Shown in pieces: positions 62,201 to 64,000 of a stretch of DNA of 64,000 bases (the first letter of the stretch is position 1; each line of letters starts with the position of its first letter). Source of the stretch: Membranipora membranacea (Eukaryota; Bryozoa; Gymnolaemata; Cheilostomatida; Membraniporidae); NCBI GenBank assembly GCA_914767715.1, contig OU612071.1, forward strand, positions 15,806,948-15,870,947. Direction: 5' to 3'. A model generated the notes under the pieces. That model ran no database searches. It was given only the letters and a program-made list of their open reading frames with translations, and had not been told where the DNA came from. Made by a program: the position numbers and the translations under genes.

Positions 62201-63854
62201 ATAACTATCTGATTGATTTAATTAATGATATTATTGTAACTGATTTATTAACTATCTGATTGATTTAATTAAGGATATTATTGTAAGTGACTTATTAACT
62301 AATATGATGATGCCATGTTATTACAGTTGACACAGTGACGCCAGAGACGAGTTCTGGAGAGTCCCCAGCTGAGTACGCCACAGAGATACCCCCTCAGTAT
62401 GATGTGGCGTGTGCCATAAACAACCCACTATCCACTGTACCCATCAGGGTGGACAATAGGTAAGCTTGGATAACTAACAAGTTTTCATTCACTAGTGATT
62501 CTTTGGTTTTGTTTGGAAATGACAGTTAATATAGCTAATGATCATTAATTTCCACTGTGCCCAACAGGGTTGATAACAGGTATGCCGGATAACGAGCACG
62601 ATCAGAAACCCCAATTTAGCTGGAACTGGCACTTAAAAGCGGAGATTTTCTATCTTCTGACAACTTTCATAAGTTATATACCAATCGATTGGTTAACAAT
62701 GGCTTAGGTGTTTATAGTATTCATTCAAATAAAAATTGATTTAAAACCAACTATTTAGTCAATTATCAAATTATAAAATTTATTAAAATTGAAAATAAAA
62801 TTGAAATAAAAATTGTTGTATTTATTGAAATAAAAAAAAACAATTTTGATGTCAATGTTTTAATTTACAGGGGGTACGGAGCGCCTGACGGTGCGTATTA
62901 CGGTGCGTCATTAGATCAGCAGCAGCAGATGACGAGTCCACTGAAGAGTTCATTCCCTTTGTCTCCTATGAGGCTTCAAGCACTGCACCAATCTCAACAA
63001 CAGCAGGTACGCGAACAACTGATTAATAGATACATTGTTATCATAATATGAAAATTTATCCCTTCTACAAGACCATGAAAATCTCCTTTACATGGATTTT
63101 CACCTGGGATTCCCTTCTATATATGGAACTCATTAGGAAAAAGCTAGCCTATTGAATTAATTTGATCAAATCTAATCAAATCGAAAAATCCAGTCAGATA
63201 GATATTTACTATAGCTTACTGTTACACAAATCTACAGGGATTTTCACCATCAGATTTTCTTGTGAGGTTTTTAGTGTTTACAATTTTTGTTGATTTTGAT
63301 TCAAGGAATGAAATGATGCTGTATCTTAGCAAACCATTGCAACAATATCACCCGAAACGTTTGATTTCGTCACCAAACAAATTCAAGAGTTAATGTCTAA
63401 TGATGAATTATCTACCTATTTGCGGGATAGATATAAAAATATATTTTCCAATAACTCAAAGCAACTCAAAGCAACCCAAATTAGCTCAAAGCTGCTCAAA
63501 GCAGCTCAAAGCAGCTCAAAGCAGCTCAAAGCAGCTCAAAGCAGCTCAAAGCAACACAAAGCACCAAAATCACAAAAGAAAAATGTAGTGACTTATATCT
63601 TTTTGGCAACAAAGACGGCGTTTTTACGATTGCAAGTTGGCCTTCAGGGACATGAGCATATTCTGATATTTTTCTTTAACGTTTTAGACTACGTCGTTAC
63701 TACAGATGCAGCATCAGCCTGCCGCCTGCTCTCAGCAGCAGCAGCAAGTACCCCAGCAGAGGACGGGCAGCAGTCCATATCAGCAGACCAGTCCGTACGG
63801 CAGCGCAGCCGGTGTACAACCTCAAAATGGTGGATCTCCTTACAGCAGCAGCGG
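17143..63854 (+). CDS. Notch receptor (43 exons in window, 3' end missing)
   Basis: Single-pass receptor for DSL ligands; cleavage releases an intracellular domain that acts with CSL in the nucleus. The 43 exons listed below splice with consistent phases into about 2292 codons. Visible in order: signal peptide (1-22), 36 EGF repeats (29-1422), three LNRs (1454-1568), NOD with furin site RSKR (1648-1651), NODP, transmembrane segment (about 1727-1750) with Gly-Val at 1745-1746, RAM WFPEGF (1760-1765), KRRR (1796-1799), seven ankyrin repeats (about 1846-2089), a second basic cluster (2107-2117) and the start of a Gln-rich tail. EGF11 and EGF12 fall at about 412-450 and 451-488. By simple motif reading, the O-fucose consensus (C-x4-S/T-C) is present in most repeats, including EGF8 and EGF12, and the O-glucose consensus C-x-S-x-P-C in about 14. 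The gene runs off the window after exon 43, so the TAD and PEST regions are not seen. Confidence 0.97.
17210..21012 (+). other. Notch intron 1
   Basis: No gene seen in 3.8 kb. Two AT-rich palindromes (20507-20534 and 20568-20585) are present. Confidence 0.6.
20507..20534. repeat. Perfect 28-base palindrome
   Basis: AGAGACTATAGATA followed by its exact reverse complement. A related 18-base palindrome, ACTATAGATATCTATAGT, lies at 20568-20585. Confidence 0.85.
21013..21097 (+). CDS. Notch exon 2: EGF1, first part
   Basis: Residues 23-50. It carries [12 protein letters not shown], the first three cysteines of EGF1, and reaches the fourth. Acceptor TTTTGTAG, donor GTAAGA, phase 2. Confidence 0.88.
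21877..22181. repeat. Tandem duplication in Notch intron 2
   Basis: Two adjacent units of roughly 164 and 141 bases share AATGGAAGCAG, GAGATCATCTC, ACTGATTTCAGCTAG and the 20-mer GGAATTGGTTGCATATGTTA with few differences. Confidence 0.85.
27802..27862. repeat. CTGTTAGCCCTCAAAA short tandem repeat
   Basis: Four imperfect units of about 17 bases (TGTTAGCCCTCAAAAC and variants) end 24 bases before the exon 3 acceptor. Confidence 0.75.
27887..28089 (+). CDS. Notch exon 3: EGF1 end, EGF2, EGF3 start
   Basis: Residues 51-118. It completes EGF1 (TREWTGTFC), contains all of EGF2 and opens EGF3 (CINSPCQHG). Acceptor TTTACAG, donor GTAAGT, phase 1. Confidence 0.9.
28102..28320. mobile_element. MITE-like element, family B, copy 1
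   Basis: The left terminus GGGGGGTCTTTCAATTAGA matches the right terminus TCTAATTGAAATACCCCCCC as an inverted repeat. It contains internal ATCACATCGCTC, TCGCTCCCAAAT and AGATTGCGATTTT blocks shared with 61339-61570. Its edge is 12 bases after the exon 3 donor. Confidence 0.8.
29140..29283 (+). CDS. Notch exon 4: EGF3 rest, EGF4 start
   Basis: Residues 119-166. It carries the C3-C6 part of EGF3 and the first three cysteines of EGF4 ([12 protein letters not shown]). Acceptor TTGTTTTAG, donor GTGAGT, phase 1. Confidence 0.9.
29284..32312 (+). other. Notch intron 4
   Basis: No coding exon recognised. It holds one copy of the dispersed repeat shared with 2945 (31330-31575) and low-complexity AT-rich sequence. 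Confidence 0.55.
31330..31575. repeat. Dispersed repeat, copy 2
   Basis: It matches 2945-3180 through ATAATTGAATAATC, TGTCAGAATCAGCT, an AGGAGCTTACAATACC block and a terminal GGCCCTGAGA. Confidence 0.6.
32313..32459 (+). CDS. Notch exon 5: EGF4 end, EGF5
   Basis: Residues 167-215. It carries [14 protein letters not shown], the end of EGF4, and EGF5 up to its last loop. Acceptor ATTTTGTAG, donor GTATGT, phase 1. Confidence 0.9.
33764..33880 (+). CDS. Notch exon 6: EGF5 end, EGF6
   Basis: Residues 216-254. ALC closes EGF5; EGF6 ([12 protein letters not shown]) lacks the O-fucose Ser/Thr. Acceptor TTGTTTTAG, donor GTAAGT, phase 1. Confidence 0.9.
34677..34855. repeat. CAATCA-rich imperfect tandem repeat
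   Basis: Degenerate units containing ACCAATCA and CAATCAATC, with CAACCAAACAATAT recurring as CAACCTAACAATAT, extend to within 36 bases of the exon 7 acceptor. Confidence 0.65.
34891..35004 (+). CDS. Notch exon 7: EGF6 end, EGF7
   Basis: Residues 255-292. EGF7 is [12 protein letters not shown] to CDCPSTHSG. Acceptor TATTTTACAG, donor GTTAGT, phase 1. Confidence 0.9.
35599..35761 (+). CDS. Notch exon 8: EGF7 end, EGF8, EGF9 start
   Basis: Residues 293-346. It contains EGF8 ([12 protein letters not shown], with an O-fucose Thr; EGF8 helps set ligand choice in known Notch proteins) and the start of EGF9. Donor GTATGT, phase 2. Confidence 0.92.
36067..36089 (+). repeat. G-run, potential G-quadruplex
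   Basis: Nearly uninterrupted G (GGGGCG, then eleven G, A, six G) in intron 8. It is sense-strand, so a quadruplex could form in the pre-mRNA. Confidence 0.7.
40116..40323. repeat. 104-base tandem duplication in Notch intron 8
   Basis: Two adjacent units share ATATCAGT, GCTAAGGGGG/ACTAAGGGGG, ACTAATA, CACCCCCTT or its variant, CTCAAGCTAA and ACTACAG. Each unit carries a small palindrome of the form AAGGGGG-TACTAATA-CCCCCTT. Confidence 0.85.
40858..41003 (+). CDS. Notch exon 9: EGF9 rest, EGF10 start
   Basis: Residues 347-395. It completes EGF9 (HGGTC to LLC) and opens EGF10 ([12 protein letters not shown]). Acceptor ATTTTTCAG, donor GTGAGT, phase 1. Confidence 0.9.
41004..42209 (+). other. 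Notch intron 9
   Basis: No exon seen. A TA dinucleotide run lies at about 42118-42144 and an ATAATA-type run follows the donor at about 41010-41042. Confidence 0.6.
42210..42305 (+). CDS. Notch exon 10: EGF10 rest, EGF11 start
   Basis: Residues 396-427. The C1-C2 gap of EGF11 is six residues (TESAPP), the same length as vertebrate EGF11. Acceptor TTGTTACAG, donor GTGAAT, phase 1. Confidence 0.9.
42521..42558. repeat. AGTTGT/GGCAACTCC hairpin, copy 1
   Basis: AGTTGTTCCCTC, a short loop and GAAGGCAACTCC form a small inverted repeat in Notch intron 10. It is the first of six similar copies in Notch introns. Confidence 0.55.
42755..42916 (+). CDS. Notch exon 11: EGF11 rest, EGF12
   Basis: Residues 428-481. 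It carries the core ligand-binding pair; EGF12 has CRNDGTC with the O-fucose Thr and the O-glucose site CLSNPC. The last loop ends MQG and continues in exon 12. Acceptor ATTACAG, donor GTTAGT, phase 1. Confidence 0.92.
43524..43720 (+). CDS. Notch exon 12: EGF12 end, EGF13, EGF14 start
   Basis: Residues 482-547. EGF13 is [15 protein letters not shown]14 opens [12 protein letters not shown]. Acceptor ATTACAG, donor GTAAGT, phase 0. Confidence 0.92.
44159..44301 (+). CDS. Notch exon 13: EGF14 rest, EGF15
   Basis: Residues 548-594. EGF15 has a short C2-C3 gap (CNFGVC), as vertebrate EGF15 does. Acceptor TTTGCAG, donor GTAAGT, phase 2. Confidence 0.9.
44706..44834 (+). CDS. Notch exon 14: EGF15 end, EGF16
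   Basis: Residues 595-637. EGF16 is [12 protein letters not shown] to CPPGTNGVR. Acceptor GATTTCAG, donor GTATGT, phase 2. Confidence 0.9.
45112..45156. repeat. AGTTGT/GGCAACTCC hairpin, copy 2
   Basis: AAGTTGTGTTTACTTG and AAGTAAGGGCAACTCC are arranged as an inverted repeat in Notch intron 14. A weaker third copy is at 45253-45293 (AATTGTGT ... AGGGCGACTT). Confidence 0.5.
45341..45529 (+). CDS. Notch exon 15: EGF16 end, EGF17, EGF18 start
   Basis: Residues 638-700. EGF17 is [15 protein letters not shown]18 opens [12 protein letters not shown]. Acceptor GATCGGCAG, donor GTAAGT, phase 2. Confidence 0.9.
45922..46064 (+). CDS. Notch exon 16: EGF18 rest, EGF19
   Basis: Residues 701-748. It starts [18 protein letters not shown]19 has the short C2-C3 gap (CVNGHC) seen in vertebrate EGF19. 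Acceptor ATTTCAG, donor GTATGA, phase 1. Confidence 0.9.
46079..46155. mobile_element. CCAATCAGAGCC-family element, copy near exon 16
   Basis: GGCAATGTGTTGGCCCTGATTGGCTG is mirrored by CAGCCAATCAGATCTAAGCCAAGACATTTGC, here quoted as two arms. It begins about 14 bases after the exon 16 donor. Confidence 0.65.
46420..46533 (+). CDS. Notch exon 17: EGF19 end, EGF20
   Basis: Residues 749-786. EGF20 is [12 protein letters not shown]. Acceptor GCTTGTAG, donor GTAAGC, phase 1. Confidence 0.9.
46879..47113 (+). CDS. Notch exon 18: EGF20 end, EGF21, EGF22
   Basis: Residues 787-864. EGF22 has a long C3-C4 loop ([10 protein letters not shown]), as in vertebrate EGF22. Acceptor TGTTACAG, donor GTGAGT, phase 2. 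Confidence 0.92.
47511..47643 (+). CDS. Notch exon 19: EGF22 end, EGF23
   Basis: Residues 865-909. EGF23 has a five-residue C1-C2 gap (EQSAP) and [14 protein letters not shown], close to vertebrate EGF23. Acceptor CTCTGTAG, donor GTAAGT, phase 0. Confidence 0.9.
47706..47750. repeat. AGTTGTCCTC/GAGGGCAACTCC hairpin, copy 4
   Basis: AGAGTTGTCCTC and AGAGGGCAACTCC are arranged as an inverted repeat in Notch intron 19. A second copy in the same intron is at 48490-48533 (TGTTGTCCTCTC ... AGAGGGCAACTC). Confidence 0.65.
48134..48250. repeat. 12-base minisatellite
   Basis: Nearly ten identical copies of TTACTAGTTTTC in Notch intron 19. The lack of divergence suggests recent expansion and probable length polymorphism. 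Confidence 0.95.
48409..48438 (+). pseudogene. Duplicated fragment of Notch exon 20 start
   Basis: TTGTAGAAAATCGATGATTGTCTGACTGG matches the acceptor and first codons of exon 20 (48625-48653) at 26 of 29 bases. The rest of the exon does not follow, and the frame soon meets a stop. Confidence 0.7.
48631..48809 (+). CDS. Notch exon 20: EGF24, EGF25 start
   Basis: Residues 910-968. EGF24 is [15 protein letters not shown]25 opens [12 protein letters not shown]. These start the Abruptex-type stretch (EGF24-29) of known Notch proteins. Acceptor TTGTTGTAG, donor GTAAAT, phase 2. Confidence 0.92.
49232..49368 (+). CDS. Notch exon 21: EGF25 rest, EGF26
   Basis: Residues 969-1014. EGF26 is [19 protein letters not shown]. 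Acceptor CTGTTACAG, donor GTAAGT, phase 1. Confidence 0.9.
49517..49685. mobile_element. MITE-like element, family A, copy 4
   Basis: ACTATTAGCATGTGTACATCTGAT is mirrored by ATCAGAGATATACTTGCAATAGT. It shares TATGGTACTCGAGCTAAGTG and AATTCACTCTCTATGGATCAG with other copies. It lies in Notch intron 21. Confidence 0.7.
49961..50101 (+). CDS. Notch exon 22: EGF26 end, EGF27
   Basis: Residues 1015-1061. EGF27 has a long C3-C4 loop ([14 protein letters not shown]). Acceptor ATTCTTAG, donor GTATGT, phase 1. Confidence 0.88.
50472..50656 (+). CDS. Notch exon 23: EGF28, EGF29 start
   Basis: Residues 1062-1123. EGF28 is [15 protein letters not shown]29 opens with the long C1-C2 insert ([14 protein letters not shown]), a Notch signature with a GVDV-like core. 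Acceptor GTTGATAG, donor GTAGGC, phase 0. Confidence 0.92.
51039..51108. mobile_element. MITE-like element, family A, right-end fragment
   Basis: It shares TGATGGTACCCA, GTGAATTAATACACTC, ATCAGAGACATACAAGCAATAG with the family right half. The left half is not recognisable. Confidence 0.55.
51179..51422 (+). CDS. Notch exon 24: EGF29 rest, EGF30, EGF31 start
   Basis: Residues 1124-1204. It carries [16 protein letters not shown] (EGF29), the whole of EGF30 and [10 protein letters not shown] of EGF31. Acceptor TTCATAG, donor GTAAGT, phase 1. Confidence 0.92.
51455..51550. repeat. TCTAGACTTAG tandem repeat
   Basis: About four imperfect units of roughly 28 bases with the core TTTATTATTAAGTCTAGACT in Notch intron 24. 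Confidence 0.75.
51683..51750. mobile_element. CCAATCAGAGCC-family element, intron 24 copy
   Basis: TGCCAGGCTCTGATCCCATTGG is mirrored by CCAGCCAATCAGAGCCAACACATTGGCA (two arms). It is a short foldback relative of 10873-11046. Confidence 0.65.
51867..52052 (+). CDS. Notch exon 25: EGF31 rest, EGF32
   Basis: Residues 1205-1266. EGF32 is [19 protein letters not shown]. Acceptor TTCTCACAG, donor GTAAGA, phase 1. Confidence 0.92.
52484..52670 (+). CDS. Notch exon 26: EGF33, EGF34 start
   Basis: Residues 1267-1328. EGF33 ([14 protein letters not shown]) has the two-residue C2-C3 insertion seen in vertebrate EGF33. Acceptor TTCTGTAG, donor GTAAGT, phase 2. Confidence 0.92.
53027..53284 (+). CDS. 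Notch exon 27: EGF34 rest, EGF35, EGF36
   Basis: Residues 1329-1414. EGF34 has a short C3-C4 loop (NSDTNI). EGF36 ([13 protein letters not shown]) has a longer C1-C2 gap. Acceptor TTTCTAG, donor GTGGGT, phase 2. Confidence 0.9.
53371..53420. repeat. AGTTGT/GGCAACTCC hairpin, copy 6
   Basis: GTCGCCCTCTCT and AGAGAGAGGGCAAC are arranged as an inverted repeat in Notch intron 27. Confidence 0.6.
53672..53924 (+). CDS. Notch exon 28: EGF36 end, linker, LNR-A, LNR-B start
   Basis: Residues 1415-1499. A 31-residue linker precedes LNR-A (six Cys, 1454-1484, ending DYDGGDC); CSIIEK opens LNR-B. The LNRs shield the activating cleavage site in known Notch proteins. Acceptor GCTGTAG, donor GTCAGT, phase 0. 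Confidence 0.93.
54218..54368 (+). CDS. Notch exon 29: LNR-B rest, LNR-C start
   Basis: Residues 1500-1549. LNR-B ends [12 protein letters not shown] opens [16 protein letters not shown]. Acceptor GATGCAG, donor GTGAGT, phase 1. Confidence 0.93.
54432..54545. repeat. About 28-base tandem repeat in intron 29
   Basis: Four diverged units of the form TAAAGCTAGCAGTTGATTGG followed by ATAATCTT, with ATTGG and CTAGCAGTT conserved. Confidence 0.75.
54748..54965 (+). CDS. Notch exon 30: LNR-C rest, NOD N-half
   Basis: LNR-C closes [18 protein letters not shown] by residue 1568. The heterodimerisation domain ([18 protein letters not shown] onward) starts at 1576. Acceptor TAAACAG, donor GTATGT, phase 0. 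Confidence 0.93.
55302..55438 (+). CDS. Notch exon 31: NOD C-half and furin (S1) site
   Basis: VYPYEF continues NOD. RSKR at 1648-1651 fits the R-x-K/R-R furin consensus at the expected place. Acceptor TTTGTAG, donor GTAAAC, phase 2. Confidence 0.92.
55813..55967 (+). CDS. Notch exon 32: NODP
   Basis: [20 protein letters not shown] matches the NODP core with its Cys pair. It ends in a Pro-rich stalk (VQPPPTPGP) where the S2 metalloprotease cut is expected. Donor GTAGGC, phase 1. Confidence 0.9.
55968..56909 (+). other. Notch intron 32
   Basis: AT-rich, no exon recognised; it separates the ligand-side NODP from the transmembrane exon. Confidence 0.6.
56910..57128 (+). CDS. Notch exon 33: transmembrane segment and RAM
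   Basis: Hydrophobic 1727-1750 ([13 protein letters not shown] then [11 protein letters not shown]), stop-transfer QRKR, and S3-type Gly1745-Val1746. The RAM core QWFPEGF at 1759-1765 should bind CSL. Acceptor ATTTTACAG, donor GTATGT, phase 1. Confidence 0.95.
57540..57667 (+). CDS. Notch exon 34: nuclear signal and RAM-ANK linker
   Basis: KRRR at 1796-1799 is a likely nuclear signal. The exon ends with TPPQDSSDK, matching the conserved linker before the ankyrin domain. Donor GTATGA, phase 0. Confidence 0.9.
57984..58107 (+). CDS. Notch exon 35: ANK1
   Basis: [14 protein letters not shown] begins ANK1. A Ser/Thr/Asp-rich insert ([11 protein letters not shown]) sits where vertebrate Notch has an acidic insert. 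Acceptor CCTCACAG, donor GTAAGT, phase 1. Confidence 0.9.
58573..58740 (+). CDS. Notch exon 36: ANK1 end, ANK2
   Basis: [20 protein letters not shown] then [20 protein letters not shown]. Acceptor CACTATAG, donor GTATGT, phase 1. Confidence 0.93.
59196..59368 (+). CDS. Notch exon 37: ANK3, ANK4
   Basis: [20 protein letters not shown] and [21 protein letters not shown]. Acceptor CTTGCAG, donor GTGAGT, phase 0. Confidence 0.93.
59381..59400. repeat. C-run close to exon 37 donor
   Basis: Sixteen C followed by ACCC, starting 12 bases after the donor at 59369. G-rich on the opposite strand. Confidence 0.85.
59918..60096 (+). CDS. Notch exon 38: ANK5, ANK6
   Basis: [20 protein letters not shown] and [18 protein letters not shown], the best-conserved part of the ankyrin domain. 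Acceptor CTCCTGCAG, donor GTTAGT, phase 2. Confidence 0.94.
60593..60710 (+). CDS. Notch exon 39: ANK6 end, ANK7
   Basis: [20 protein letters not shown] then [19 protein letters not shown] closes ANK7. Acceptor ACTTTAG, donor GTAAGT, phase 0. Confidence 0.93.
61104..61296 (+). CDS. Notch exon 40: post-ankyrin basic region
   Basis: [11 protein letters not shown] (2107-2117) is a likely second nuclear signal. [11 protein letters not shown] resembles the conserved GYLSDV block of other Notch tails. Acceptor TTTCCAG, donor GTATGT, phase 1. Confidence 0.88.
61339..61570. mobile_element. MITE-like element, family B, copy 2
   Basis: AAGGTCCTTCAATAAGAATGA is mirrored by TTTTTAATCGAAAGACCCCC. It shares internal CACTATCACATCGCTC, CGCTCCCAAAT and CAGATTGCGATTTT with 28102-28320. 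It lies in Notch intron 40. Confidence 0.75.
62202..62296. repeat. 47-base tandem duplication
   Basis: Two adjacent copies of TAACTATCTGATTGATTTAA with following TTAA-GATATTATTGTAA, differing at a few bases. It ends 30 bases before exon 41. Confidence 0.9.
62327..62459 (+). CDS. Notch exon 41: C-terminal tail
   Basis: A Thr/Ser/Pro-rich segment ([20 protein letters not shown]) of the poorly conserved tail. Acceptor ATTACAG, donor GTAAGC, phase 2. Confidence 0.85.
62549..62593 (+). pseudogene. Duplicated end of Notch exon 41 with donor
   Basis: TTCCACTGTGCCCAACAGGG and following TTGATAACAGGTATGCCGGATAAC match exon 41 end and donor (62430-62474) with few differences. In frame, extension of exon 41 meets TAA at once, so it is not a simple alternative end. 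Confidence 0.7.
62871..63006 (+). CDS. Notch exon 42: tail, Gln-rich start
   Basis: [20 protein letters not shown] to LHQSQQQQ: start of a Gln-rich segment like the OPA region of other Notch proteins. Acceptor AATTTACAG, donor GTACGC, phase 0. Confidence 0.85.
63451..63565. repeat. 10-base tandem repeat before exon 43
   Basis: About eleven units of CTCAAAGCAG and variants. It is out of the coding exons but supports a long spurious open frame that runs into exon 43 in the wrong frame. Confidence 0.9.
63706..63854 (+). CDS. Notch exon 43: Gln/Ser/Pro-rich tail (last in window)
   Basis: [20 protein letters not shown] to SPYSSSG, read in phase 0 from TACTACAG. It ends in phase 2 at GTATGT; the remaining exons lie beyond the window. 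Confidence 0.82.
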
Positions 63855-64000
63855 GTATGTATCATAAGCTGTGATTGATTTATTTTCAATGTAGTTAGAA
63901 TATATCCTAAGCTGTGATTGGATTATTCTAATGAACCTTCAATGTGTCCGTAGCTGTGATTGGCCTGATCCTCATGGAAACATTGTGTTGAAAGTTCGTC

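Noticed and set aside
63393-63878. 161-codon open frame spanning the tandem repeat and exon 43
   Set aside because: It reads the Gln-rich exon in the wrong frame. The frame set by upstream Notch exons gives [14 protein letters not shown] instead.
1-64000. CRISPR-like or other prokaryotic defence system
   Set aside because: The repeats are eukaryotic minisatellites or transposon-like elements without regular spacers, and all genes have spliceosomal introns.

Overview
This is animal nuclear DNA: AT-rich, with introns in every gene, and carrying two protein-coding genes head to tail on the + strand. It has no prokaryotic features. All exons were joined by hand from GT/AG junctions; every junction keeps one reading frame, and the protein families run continuously across them.

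Region 1 (2521-13731) is an eight-exon gene for an 839-residue protein. It has a complete C3HC4 RING finger, a Cys-rich B-box-like zinc motif, a probable coiled coil and a long acidic, proline-rich tail with SH3-ligand motifs. It is probably a TRIM-like ubiquitin ligase or scaffold. The tail is not recognised.

Region 2 (17143 to beyond 63854) is a Notch receptor gene. Forty-three exons give about 2292 residues, and the 3' end lies outside the window. In order they encode a signal peptide, 36 EGF repeats, three LNR modules, a NOD/NODP region with a furin site (RSKR), one transmembrane segment with a Gly-Val S3-type site, a RAM motif (WFPEGF), a basic nuclear signal, seven ankyrin repeats, a second basic cluster and the start of a Gln-rich tail. 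The repeats of unusual spacing (EGF11, 15, 19, 22, 29, 33) fall at the same index as in vertebrate Notch, so this is a true bilaterian Notch orthologue.

Species: a bilaterian invertebrate is favoured by intron content, 36 colinear EGF repeats and the repeat families. Short hairpins built on AGTTGTCCTC/GAGGGCAACTCC, and a GGGAGACAACTCC motif in the first gene's 3' UTR, recall motifs common in molluscs and their relatives. That lineage call is weak.

The rest is introns and intergenic DNA containing several short non-autonomous repeat families: two terminal-inverted-repeat families, a long palindromic family built on CCAATCAGAGCCAACACATTGGC, tRNA-derived SINE-like elements and short hairpins. 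There are also local tandem duplications, two of which copied pieces of Notch exons. I saw no operon-like, CRISPR, phage or other defence-type system. The points of most interest are the unrecognised RING/B-box scaffold and the repeat families, some of them within 12-15 bases of Notch splice donors.
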